From Pseudoalteromonas arabiensis (GTDB taxonomy: Bacteria; Pseudomonadota; Gammaproteobacteria; Enterobacterales; Alteromonadaceae), in assembly GCF_001550155.1 (NCBI RefSeq), contig NZ_LRUF01000021.1, positions 452,630-516,629 of the forward strand: 64,000 nucleotides of DNA. Reading direction: 5' to 3'. A model generated the notes under the pieces. It was not told the origin of the DNA. It saw only the letters and a list, made by a program, of their open reading frames with translations, and did not search any database. Positions 53,392-61,991 of this stretch are shown piece after piece. How positions within the stretch are numbered: position 1 is the first letter of the stretch; each line of letters starts with the position of its first letter. A program made the translations under genes and the position numbers.

Positions 53392-56300
53392 TTAGAACTT
53401 GTACTCTGCACCTACGTAGTAGTATGCACCGTTAAAACCAAATGGTGCTGAGCGACGAGAGTAAGTGAATACACCAGGGCTTGACACTATTGTGTTGCCG
53501 TTTGCATCAACAATCGTACCCGAGCGCGAATTACCAATGGTGTTCTTATCTGGATAAACATCAAATAGGTTATTAGCACCAATGTTAAACGATAAGTTTT
53601 CATCAAAGAAGTAACTCACTTTCACATCCGTTAAGATTTCAGCACCGTATGTTTGACGTCCACCGTCTTCCACAGTGTACTCACCATAGCGATTCAGTGA
53701 TAAGTTTACTGTCCAGTCTTCAAGTCGATAAAGTGCACTTAAGTTAATGCGATCTTCTGGCTGCCACTCTTCGATGATTGACGTTTCTTGAGCAGAAAAC
53801 ACATCTTCAACAGGAATCGTTTCAAGACCACTGCCTGATGGCGTAAATAAATCAACCACATCTGTTTTGGTGAAGTTAGCAGCAAAAGTGAAATCGAGCG
53901 TACCGCCAAGGCCTTCAGTGTTCCATGTAGCAACTAAATCAACACCTTCTGTTTCTGTGTCCGCACCATTTAAGAAAAACTGACCAGCCCCTGCACCAGA
54001 GCTGACAAGTGCAGCATCAAGTGTGTCTGATAAACCTTTGCCTAAACGGTTAGAAATAACAATACGGTCATCAATATCAATCGAATAGTAGTCAATGGTT
54101 ACGTTGATATTGTCAGTCACGTTATACACAATACCTAAACTGCGGTTTTGCGATTTTTCTTCTTTTAACTTAGGAATACCAATCGATTGCGCGAGTGTAC
54201 TGTCGTTTCTAAAAGTACCCACTTGTTCAGCCACTAAGCTGCCATCATCGCCAACAACAAATTGTGTACTTATGTTATTAAAGTAAAGCTGTTGCATAGA
54301 CGGTGCTCTAAAGCCTGTACTCAATGCACCGCGTAAAGAGACGTCTTCAGTAATCGACCAATTAGCCGCTAGCTTAAAGTTAACAGTGTCGCCAAAGCCT
54401 TTGTAGTTATCGTAACGAAGCGCGCCTGAGATAATAACATCATCGATCACGTAAGTTTCAGCATCCGCATAAAATGAGATCACATCACGTGATTCATCCA
54501 CAGATGACGCAGGATCAGAACCACCAAAGCCTTGTGTACCACTGGCTGCATCTTCACTACCTACACCGCCGCTGAGGCCTGAATAAATGCTTACACCATC
54601 AACGGTGTCGTAATCACGATAAGCATATTCACTGCCCTCTAAGATGCGGAATTCATCTGTGCGGATTTCAGCACCCAATGCTAATGAAAAATTATCGTAA
54701 TCTTTTGTGTAATCGAGATTAAGTGTTTGTAGAGATAATTCAAGGCCATATGCAAACGCTGAACGCGGGATAGTGGCACGAATTTCATCTGCTGATAAAC
54801 CTTGCTCATAACGAAGTAAGTTTGCGTACGAACCATTAATTGTGTCACTTGTGGTGTAATCTATGCTGTTTTCACCATAGGTATAAGATAAGTCAATGCT
54901 TGAGTCATGATCGAACGACTTTTTAAAACCTACGTTATAAGACACGTCATCAATTACAGTATTAATTTTCGGCAAGAAGCCCATTGGAATTGTTGCATCA
55001 CCGTCTTGTAATACAGGGTTACCAGTCGCATTGGCGTTATGGCGGAAAAATGCCGCTGATTCATTTTCACGGTTTGAATAAGTGATAAAGCCATACAGCT
55101 CACCACCAGCAAGTTCATAACCAGTATTAACCGTTAGCGCAAATTGCTGAGAATCAGCATCACCAATTCTAAATGTGTCACGCGGTGCTGTGAGTTCGCG
55201 TGGGTCACCAGCAAGTAAAGTGCCGTCATCAAGCTCCGTACAACCATAAAATTGACATGAGCCATGAAGGCCAGCACGGTTCGTTGGGGCGCGATCACGG
55301 TAGTTAATTGTGGTATTTAAATAACCATCATCACCCAGGGCAAAACCTTTGTTAAAATCAATATTAACAGTTTCGCCATCACCCTCTGAGTATTCGCCAT
55401 AATTAATGGCTGCTTTACCGCCTTCTTCAGCATCTTTTAACACGATATTGATAACACCGGCAATCGCATCTGAACCATATTGTGCAGCCGCACCATCACG
55501 TAAAACTTCAATGCGCTTAATTGATGCCGCAGGAATAGCATTCATGTCAGTACCGGCCGTACCACGACCTACTGACGTATTAATGTGGATGATACTCGCT
55601 TGGTGACGACGCTTACCATTGATAAGCACTAAAGTTTGGTCGGGCCCTAAACCACGTAGTGTTGCCGGACGCAGCGCATCAGTACCATCACTGATAGACG
55701 AGCTGGAAAAGTTAAAAGAAGGGGCGATAGCTTGAAGCATACGGCCCACTTCTGTTTGTCCTGTATTTTCAAGTGCCTCCGCACTTAAAATATCAACGGG
55801 TACCGGTAAATCCTCAACTGAACGCCCTGCTACACGACTACCAACAACAGCGATTTTCTCGATATTTTCTTCTGCAGCTTGTTCTGCTGCAAATGCCTGA
55901 TTATTGCTTGCAAGTAGTAACGGCACGACTGCAGCACTGACCCCTGAAAGGTTTTTCATGTTGTTATCTTTCCTATTGATTTGTTTGAGTTTTATACTCA
56001 GTAAACCAGTTTGATCAACAACCGCATCGAGCTTTGTACCTTGAAGCATGGTCTCAAGTGCATCTAGCTTGGTATAAAAACCAAACACCGACTGTGCTTG
56101 ATATTGCTTAGCAAGCTCAAAAGAGAAAATAACCGTTTGGTCTGTTTGCTTAGCGAATTCAATCAAGGCTAAATCTGCTCGTTGCGCTTTAATATCAAAT
56201 TGCAGCATTTGCTTTTCAGCAGCAATGGCTGGTTGCCCCATACATAAGCCGTAGACAGCCATCGACGCTGGAAATAAATGCAATTGTTTACTGCGCAACT

Positions 56301-56403
56301 TAATCAAACAGTTCAGAAAGAAAAATCCACTATGTAAATTTAACTTTTTTTTATTTAATTTTTTGTGATTAACATTAACAACGTGAAAATCATTTTTTTT
56401 CAT
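53392..56403 (-). CDS. TonB-dependent receptor with N-terminal STN signalling domain (FecA-like)
   Basis: 1003 aa outer-membrane transporter. Order: long N-region and signal peptide (cleaved near AIAA-EK, residue 62), STN domain (about 66-118, LQFDIKAQRADLALIEFAKQ), a second signal-peptide-like segment starting at Met149 and ending NQAFA-AEQ, plug domain (about 185-320: VGSRVAGRSVEDLPVPVDI, AIPAASIKRIEVLRDGAAAQYGSDAIAGVINIV), then a long barrel ending in aromatic YKF. ATG 55959 (Met149) has AGGAAAG upstream and could be an independent start. The STN together with FecI/FecR upstream indicates cell-surface signalling. Substrate unknown. The two-signal layout suggests a fusion. Confidence 0.93.
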   Translation of the reverse strand: MKKNDFHVVNVNHKKLNKKKLNLHSGFFFLNCLIKLRSKQLHLFPASMAVYGLCMGQPAIAAEKQMLQFDIKAQRADLALIEFAKQTDQTVIFSFELAKQYQAQSVFGFYTKLDALETMLQGTKLDAVVDQTGLLSIKLKQINRKDNNMKNLSGVSAAVVPLLLASNNQAFAAEQAAEENIEKIAVVGSRVAGRSVEDLPVPVDILSAEALENTGQTEVGRMLQAIAPSFNFSSSSISDGTDALRPATLRGLGPDQTLVLINGKRRHQASIIHINTSVGRGTAGTDMNAIPAASIKRIEVLRDGAAAQYGSDAIAGVINIVLKDAEEGGKAAINYGEYSEGDGETVNIDFNKGFALGDDGYLNTTINYRDRAPTNRAGLHGSCQFYGCTELDDGTLLAGDPRELTAPRDTFRIGDADSQQFALTVNTGYELAGGELYGFITYSNRENESAAFFRHNANATGNPVLQDGDATIPMGFLPKINTVIDDVSYNVGFKKSFDHDSSIDLSYTYGENSIDYTTSDTINGSYANLLRYEQGLSADEIRATIPRSAFAYGLELSLQTLNLDYTKDYDNFSLALGAEIRTDEFRILEGSEYAYRDYDTVDGVSIYSGLSGGVGSEDAASGTQGFGGSDPASSVDESRDVISFYADAETYVIDDVIISGALRYDNYKGFGDTVNFKLAANWSITEDVSLRGALSTGFRAPSMQQLYFNNISTQFVVGDDGSLVAEQVGTFRNDSTLAQSIGIPKLKEEKSQNRSLGIVYNVTDNINVTIDYYSIDIDDRIVISNRLGKGLSDTLDAALVSSGAGAGQFFLNGADTETEGVDLVATWNTEGLGGTLDFTFAANFTKTDVVDLFTPSGSGLETIPVEDVFSAQETSIIEEWQPEDRINLSALYRLEDWTVNLSLNRYGEYTVEDGGRQTYGAEILTDVKVSYFFDENLSFNIGANNLFDVYPDKNTIGNSRSGTIVDANGNTIVSSPGVFTYSRRSAPFGFNGAYYYVGAEYKF

Positions 56404-56411
56404 GAGGGAAA

Positions 56412-57482
56412 TTAGCTTTTACTTTCAAAACTTAAACTAACACGATGCTCGCCTAAGCGTTGATGTTTAACCGCTAAATTAGCGTGTAACGACTCAAGTA
56501 ATCCTTTTATATCGCCAGCCTTGAAAACGCCCGCAACTTTTAAAGAAGTTAAATCAGGATCAGTCAATTCAAAACGGGTAGCTGTGTAGCGACTAACCTC
56601 TTGTAGCGCTTCACCTAAAGGCTCACCATTAAAAATAATCATACCATGCTGCCATGCTAAATCTCGTTGTACATCATCCATCGACAGTTGTTTAACAGGC
56701 TCTGTTTTACTGTGTTTTATAAGCGCTTTTTCACCCGAGACAACCACGTTCGCATGGAGTTTTTTTATCGATAGACTCTCGTTTGAAGCATCTTTTAAAT
56801 GCTCAAAGTCATTTGCATCAACAAGCGTGTGTGGCTCTGCTATCATTACTTTGCCCTCTGTGACTACCAACTCAAGATCTGATGAAGTGTTACGCTGAAC
56901 ATTAAACACGGTGCCAAGCGCAGTAAAAGACTTATCCCCGGCAATGACTGTAAAAGGTCTGCTCGCATCCTTGGCAACATTGAAACGCCCCTCGCCTCGA
57001 TTCAATATAAGTTGACGACGGTCGCCCGTGTACACCACTTCTAACTTTGTATTGGTGTTAAGCTGAACAATCGTGCTGTCTGGCAAGACATAGGTTGCCT
57101 GCTCACCGACTTTGGTTCGATAAATCTTTGTAAATTTCGCATGGTCGTCTTCAGCTGATTGCCAATAACTTGAGTAAATCAGTAAAACACAACCTAGTAA
57201 CATCACAACTAGAAAACTTGCCGCGGTTGCCAAGCCAAAAACCGCAGGTTGTTTATGTTGAGTTTTTTCAGGAAAAAGGCTACTTAGCTCATTGAGCACA
57301 CTCATTTCATCCCAAAGTTGAGCGAGTTCAAATAACGCATCTTGATGGGCACTGCTTTGTTTTGCCCATTGCTGTAACTCATGCACCTCTTTATCAGATA
57401 AGCCTCTGTCAATTGCGCTTACCCAACGACTCGCCTGAGCTTGAATCATATCTTTCGACGAAAAAGGATGAACATTACTCAT
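56412..57482 (-). CDS. fecR: FecR family anti-sigma factor
   Basis: 356 aa. Cytoplasmic N-terminal domain (DUF4880 type; ASRWVSAIDRGLSDKEVHELQQWAKQSSAHQDAL), one membrane helix (about 80-105), then the periplasmic FecR domain (TKVGEQATYVLPDSTIVQLNTNTKLEV, ILNRGEGRFNVAKDASRPFTVIAGDKSFTALGTVFNVQ) and a C-terminal STN-like segment (IIFNGEPLGEALQEVSRYT). It receives the signal from the receptor's STN domain and controls the sigma factor. It overlaps fecI by 4 bases and lies eight bases before the receptor start. Confidence 0.94.
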   Translation of the reverse strand: MSNVHPFSSKDMIQAQASRWVSAIDRGLSDKEVHELQQWAKQSSAHQDALFELAQLWDEMSVLNELSSLFPEKTQHKQPAVFGLATAASFLVVMLLGCVLLIYSSYWQSAEDDHAKFTKIYRTKVGEQATYVLPDSTIVQLNTNTKLEVVYTGDRRQLILNRGEGRFNVAKDASRPFTVIAGDKSFTALGTVFNVQRNTSSDLELVVTEGKVMIAEPHTLVDANDFEHLKDASNESLSIKKLHANVVVSGEKALIKHSKTEPVKQLSMDDVQRDLAWQHGMIIFNGEPLGEALQEVSRYTATRFELTDPDLTSLKVAGVFKAGDIKGLLESLHANLAVKHQRLGEHRVSLSFESKS

Positions 57483-58039
57483 TTATTCACCTCTTTGGCG
57501 GTTACATCAGTGGTATTTAATTGATTTAGTTGCTGAGTGTCATGTGCTTTCATAGCATGCAATGCATGCAAGAGCCCTTTGGCGATGTGCTTTTCAACTG
57601 TACTTTCGCTCAACTTCATTTTAATTGCGATTTCCTTTTGGCTTAGACCATAGACCTTTTTTAAAATAAAACACTTTTTAACTTGAGGGCTCAATTCGTT
57701 AGTCACGCGACAAAAAAATAAAAACCGCTCTTTTGAGGTGACTTCATCTTCAAGTGCCATTGAGCGCATCTGATTGGTGACTTGTTGATGCTCATCAAGG
57801 GACTCTTTGTATTTATTATCCCATTTCGCAACGTGATTTAATGCTAAGTGCTTAGCAGTTTTAAGCATATAACTGTGGGTATATTCAATATTTTGCTTAA
57901 GATCAGCCTCGTAACTTTTAATAAACGTTTCTTGAATTATATCTTCAACGTCATCAGGGCTGACAATACGTGCAACAAATCGTCTGAGTTTGCTTGATAT
58001 ATCAGTAAATGCGGTAATAATTCCTGTCTGTTCCGTCAT
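57479..58039 (-). CDS. fecI: ECF sigma factor, FecI type
   Basis: 186 aa RNA polymerase sigma-70, ECF subfamily. Region 2: RRFVARIVSPDDVEDIIQETFIKSYEAD. Region 4: LSPQVKKCFILKKVYGLSQKEIAIKMKLSESTVEKHIAKGL. With the FecR-like protein and receptor downstream it forms a FecIRA-type regulon that would switch on receptor synthesis when the substrate binds. Confidence 0.95.
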   Translation of the reverse strand: MTEQTGIITAFTDISSKLRRFVARIVSPDDVEDIIQETFIKSYEADLKQNIEYTHSYMLKTAKHLALNHVAKWDNKYKESLDEHQQVTNQMRSMALEDEVTSKERFLFFCRVTNELSPQVKKCFILKKVYGLSQKEIAIKMKLSESTVEKHIAKGLLHALHAMKAHDTQQLNQLNTTDVTAKEVNK

Positions 58040-58121
58040 CCGTAACTCGCACTTGTTATTTTATAACTAAGGGTACGAGATTTCATTTTAATTACAAGAC
58101 AATTTGTTAATTTTCTGTTCT

Positions 58122-58997
58122 CTAAGTAAATAAACTTTTCATGAAATTATAAAATATCTCTGTTTTTCGAGTGACTAAACTGTTTTGAGGTTTTAAAAAC
58201 CAGACTGGCGCATCTGCATCAGCTAAACAATTGGGTAATATTTCAATTAACTCTCCTTTGCTGAGTTCATCCTGAATAGCAATGTGTGATTTGATGGTGA
58301 TACCATGCCCTGCAATCGCTGCTTGAGTCATGTTATCTGAGTTTGAAATAGTAAATCGAGTACGCGCATTGTGATGAATGACTTGATTATTCTCGATGAG
58401 CTTAAGTTGGCGTTGCCACGGTAAACACACCCAGTAATGATCAACCAAATCAGCCACTGACTTTGGCATACCATATTTTTCAATGTAGCTTGGTGCAGCA
58501 CATAGAATACGCGAGTTAACAGCAAGTTTTCGAGATAATAAATTAGAGTCAACTAACTGTCCTACCCTAATCGCCACATCTTGTGCGTCATCCACTACAT
58601 TCACAAAATGATCTGTAATCATAAAATCCAGTTTTAAATCAGGGTATTGTTGCTCAAACTGATTAAGCTCAGGCATAACAAATTTAGAAAAGACCCATGG
58701 CGGCATGGTGACACGTAATAACCCTGATATTGCCGACCCTCTTGCACCTATTTGATGCTCAGCATCATACAACGCTTCCAAAATTGCGCTTGCGCGTTGG
58801 TAAAAGACGTCTCCTGCTGGTGATAACCTAATCCGTCGGCTATCCCGAAAAATAAGCACGGTTGAAAGTGCCTTTTCAAGCTTACTTAAACGGTGGCTCA
58901 CTGTTGCTGGCGATAAACCTTGTGCTTTTGCAGCCGCCACGACCCCTTGGTTCTCAACAATCGCTATAAATGTTTCTAAATCGGATAGGCTATACAT
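58122..58997 (-). CDS. LysR-type transcriptional regulator
   Basis: 291 aa of the CrgA-like subgroup. The helix-turn-helix (YSLSDLETFIAIVENQGVVAAAKAQGLSPATVSHRLSKLEKAL) and substrate-binding domain are complete. It is divergent from the peroxiredoxin-like gene and shares a short promoter region with it (58998-59103), so it probably controls that gene; this is inferred from position. Confidence 0.93.
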   Translation of the reverse strand: MYSLSDLETFIAIVENQGVVAAAKAQGLSPATVSHRLSKLEKALSTVLIFRDSRRIRLSPAGDVFYQRASAILEALYDAEHQIGARGSAISGLLRVTMPPWVFSKFVMPELNQFEQQYPDLKLDFMITDHFVNVVDDAQDVAIRVGQLVDSNLLSRKLAVNSRILCAAPSYIEKYGMPKSVADLVDHYWVCLPWQRQLKLIENNQVIHHNARTRFTISNSDNMTQAAIAGHGITIKSHIAIQDELSKGELIEILPNCLADADAPVWFLKPQNSLVTRKTEIFYNFMKSLFT

Positions 58998-59103
58998 ATT
59001 TTCAATTCAATATTTTCGAATTTAGCTTTCACTTTTGCCTAGTATATATAAAAAAATAAAACACTATACTGCATTTTTTACCCTAATGGTCTGGAGCCAC
59101 ACT

Positions 59104-59756
59104 ATGTCTTTAAAAAGCCAAATTGACGCATTCGAAGTACAGAAAAAAGCAAATGTCCCAAGCGATATCTTAAACTTAATGGACATTACCACCGACAAAC
59201 TGATCGCTGAGCAGTTAAATCAACATGCATTACCAGTAGGCGCAGTATTTCCTGACTTTAGCTTGCCAAATAGTCATGGTGAAACCGTGACACTCTCGCA
59301 GTTATTAGACAAAGGACCTCTGGTGCTTAGCTTTTACCGTGGCGGTTGGTGCCCATACTGTAACTTAGAATTACGTGCGCTAAATGCACTTAAGGACAGT
59401 TTGCTAAACACCATGTTCAACTAGTAGCAGTTTCACCACAGTTACCTGATCACTCGTTATCCACTGAACAACAGAATGAATTAGCCTTTACGGTCTTATC
59501 AGATGTTGAAAATACACTAGCAAAAGCATGTGGATTAGTGTTCACATTAGATGAACGCTTAATTCCAGTCTATCAAGAGCTGGGCTTGGATATTCCTAGT
59601 GCAAATGGGGATAACAGTTACGAGCTTCCTCTTCCTGCAACCTACGTTATTGATAAAGACCGTACTGTTCAATATGTATTTGCTAAAGAAGACTATACGC
59701 TACGTGCAGAGCCAAGTGAGGTATTAAATGCGGCAAAAGGGTTGCAGGATGCGTAA
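59104..59756 (+). pseudogene. Peroxiredoxin-like (AhpC/TSA family) gene with a one-base frameshift
   Basis: ATG 59104 opens a thioredoxin-fold protein with an active-site CxxC (YRGGWCPYCNLELRAL, Cys83 and Cys86). After ALKD (about codon 98, near 59397) the frame shifts. The next frame resumes the family pattern directly (FAKHHVQLVAVSPQ, then FTVLSDVENTLAKACGLVF and YVIDKDRTVQYVFAKEDYTLRAEPSEV) and runs to 59756. Adding one base in GACAG would restore Asp-Gln-Phe. Either the gene is inactivated or this is a sequencing error; the rest is well conserved. Shared divergent promoter region with the LysR gene. Confidence 0.85.
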
Positions 59757-60519
59757 TGTCAGTCTATCAACTAAATTATTAGGTGCTTGTATATTAATAT
59801 TTAGCACCTTAATTGGGAGTGAAGCTATGGCAAATAGTCAACATCTTGAAACCCCAAAAGTAATTGTATTTGATGTTAACGAAACCTTGCTTGACCTTGA
59901 ACAAATGAGGGACTCTGTCGGGGAAGCACTTAACGGACAAACACAACTATTGCCTCTTTGGTTTTCGACCATGTTACATCACTCATTAGTTAGCACCGTG
60001 ACGAATGACTACCATGATTTTGGTGAAATTGGTGTCGCAGCATTGATGATGGTGGCAAGTAACCATCAAATTAATATTACTAAAGAGCAGGCAAAACAAG
60101 CGATTGTACCACCGCTTTTATCTCTTACAGCACACCCAGATGTAAAGCACGGACTTGCTCAACTTAATGATAAAGGCTTTAAGTTAGTAAGCTTTACTAA
60201 TTCATCAAATAAAGGGGTAGCAGCGCAATTTAAACACGCTGATTTGACGAAATTTTTTAGTGACCGATACAGTGTTGAAGATATCAAGGTATATAAGCCC
60301 GATCTTCGCTCATATCAGTGGCTACTTAAACAACTTAATGTAGCACCCCATGAGGCACTGATGGTAGCCGCTCACGGTTGGGATGTTGCCGGTGCAAAGG
60401 CCGCAGGTATGCAAACAGCCTTTGTTGCAAGACCCGGTAAAGCGCTGTATCCACTAGCGACAAAACCTGACTACATTGTTAATGATATAAAAGAGCTCGC
60501 TTTACTACTTAATCGTTAA
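59749..60519 (+). CDS. Exported haloacid dehalogenase type II-like HAD hydrolase
   Basis: 256 aa. Signal peptide (LLGACILIFSTLIGSEAMA), then HAD motifs VIVFDVNETLLDLEQMRDSV (nucleophile Asp), LVSFTNSSNKGVAAQFKHA, SVEDIKVYKPDLRSYQWLLKQL and VAAHGWDVAGAKAAGMQTAFVARPG, the pattern of L-2-haloacid dehalogenases. A periplasmic location is unusual for this family. The start is ATG 59749 (AAAGGG upstream), 8 bases inside the end of the peroxiredoxin-like gene, so they are probably co-transcribed. Confidence 0.9.
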   Translation: MRNVSLSTKLLGACILIFSTLIGSEAMANSQHLETPKVIVFDVNETLLDLEQMRDSVGEALNGQTQLLPLWFSTMLHHSLVSTVTNDYHDFGEIGVAALMMVASNHQINITKEQAKQAIVPPLLSLTAHPDVKHGLAQLNDKGFKLVSFTNSSNKGVAAQFKHADLTKFFSDRYSVEDIKVYKPDLRSYQWLLKQLNVAPHEALMVAAHGWDVAGAKAAGMQTAFVARPGKALYPLATKPDYIVNDIKELALLLNR

Positions 60520-60530
60520 TTAAACCCTCA

Positions 60531-60562
60531 GAAGACTACAAACGGTAGTCTTCATACTTTTT
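60531..60562 (+). terminator. Rho-independent terminator
   Basis: A 9-base stem GAAGACTAC (60531-60539) / GTAGTCTTC (60545-60553), loop of 5, followed by ATACTTTTT. It lies 11 bases after the dehalogenase-like gene. Confidence 0.88.
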
Positions 60563-60651
60563 ATTGTTCATTTCGCACAAAACTCAGTAATTTTTATGTA
60601 CAGAGCATTCATTATTTAGTCTAAAAAACAAACCAAAAAGTAAACTAAATG

Positions 60652-60680
60652 GTGTACCTTTAAAAGTTTTAGGTATACAC
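60652..60680. promoter_or_regulatory. Palindrome upstream of the RND pump operon, possible repressor operator
   Basis: GTGTACCT (60652-60659) faces AGGTATACAC (60671-60680), an inverted repeat (2-base insertion in one arm) around 11 AT-rich bases, about 95 bases before the adaptor start codon. Its size and position suit a TetR-type operator, but no regulator gene is present in the window next to it. Confidence 0.45.
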
Positions 60681-60774
60681 TGATTGCGCTTAATCCTAGC
60701 ATGGTTCGCCTTTTCATGACTTGTGGGCTATCGACTATGCTTACTATACTTAACAATTGGACTGTGGAGTAAAC

Positions 60775-61977
60775 ATGCGTCTGTCTTTCGCACCTGCCAA
60801 ATTATCATTATCTTTACTATTTTTGATCGCTGCACCACTTGTATTGCAAGGCTGTTCCGAGGCCCCTAAACCACAAGAGCAAATGCATCCTGCTGCTGTT
60901 GCTACAATGACCATAAAAACAGAAGATGCACCATTCACGATTGAATTACCAGCAACCCTATCTGGCTCTAAAGAAGTTGAAGTTCGAGCGCGTGTAGCGG
61001 GTATTCTAGAATCACGTAATTTTGAAGAAGGTCAGCGTGTCGAACAAGGTCAATCACTATTTACTATTGATCTTGAACCATACCAGCTAGCTGTTGATCG
61101 TGCCCAGGCGGCTCTTGATGGTGCCAAGGCATCGCTGGTACAAACTGAACGAGACGTTAAACGTTTAGGAAAATTGCGTGCAGAGAAGTCAGTTTCACAA
61201 CGCGATTATGATAACGCGAGCTCAGCTAATGATATTGCCAAAACAAACCTCGCAGCGGCCAAGGTTGCGCTAAAAGAAGCACAATTAAATCTTGAATATG
61301 CCCAAGTAAAAGCCCCTGTTGCGGGTGTAATGGGACGTGAATTTGTTTCTGAAGGTACGTTTGTTTCAGGCCCTGACGTTTTACTCACGCAAATGACCCA
61401 GTTTGACCCTATACGTATTCGGTTTGGTTTGTCAGAACGCGAACAACTACAAATGCGTCAAGATGTTAAAAATGGCTCACTAACGTTACCAGAGCAAGGC
61501 CACTGGAGAACGCAAATAAAACTTCAAGATGGTTCTTTGTACGCTAAAACTGGCGAAGTGAACTTCTCTGATGTGCGTATCAATCCGAACACCGGCACCA
61601 GCGAGTTTCAAGCTGTGATCTCAAATCCTGATTTTCAGTTACGACCTGGCCAATTTGTACGAATTGAGCTAACTGGCGCGGTACGCAAAAATGCCATCAT
61701 CGTACCACAGCGCGCCGTACTCGATAACGGCACAGGCAAGTTTGTTTATGTTGTGAGTAAAAATGAACAAGGTATGGATGTAGCACTACCTGCGCCTGTT
61801 GAAGTGGGTGAATGGATAAAAAAACCAAACAATGAACAATTCCAAAACTTTTGGTTAATTCGCAGTGGTTTAAAAGAAGGCGACCAAGTGATTGTTGATG
61901 GCATGGCGCGTATTTTCTTCCCAGGTATGCCTGTCAATGTTGGCAAACCAGCCGCTAACTCAAGCCACGCAGAATAA
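60775..61977 (+). CDS. RND efflux pump periplasmic adaptor lipoprotein (AcrA/MexA-like)
   Basis: 400 aa membrane-fusion protein. Lipoprotein signal with lipobox LQGC, then lipoyl/barrel-sandwich domain (EVRARVAGILESRNFEEGQRVEQGQSLFTID), alpha-hairpin (LAVDRAQAALDGAKASLVQTERDVKRL), and LEYAQVKAPVAGVMG, LRPGQFVRIEL. The start is ATG 60775, with TGGAG six bases upstream. It links the inner-membrane pump to an outer-membrane channel of TolC type, which is not in the window. Confidence 0.95.
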   Translation: MRLSFAPAKLSLSLLFLIAAPLVLQGCSEAPKPQEQMHPAAVATMTIKTEDAPFTIELPATLSGSKEVEVRARVAGILESRNFEEGQRVEQGQSLFTIDLEPYQLAVDRAQAALDGAKASLVQTERDVKRLGKLRAEKSVSQRDYDNASSANDIAKTNLAAAKVALKEAQLNLEYAQVKAPVAGVMGREFVSEGTFVSGPDVLLTQMTQFDPIRIRFGLSEREQLQMRQDVKNGSLTLPEQGHWRTQIKLQDGSLYAKTGEVNFSDVRINPNTGTSEFQAVISNPDFQLRPGQFVRIELTGAVRKNAIIVPQRAVLDNGTGKFVYVVSKNEQGMDVALPAPVEVGEWIKKPNNEQFQNFWLIRSGLKEGDQVIVDGMARIFFPGMPVNVGKPAANSSHAE

Positions 61978-61991
61978 GCACAGGGAGTCTT

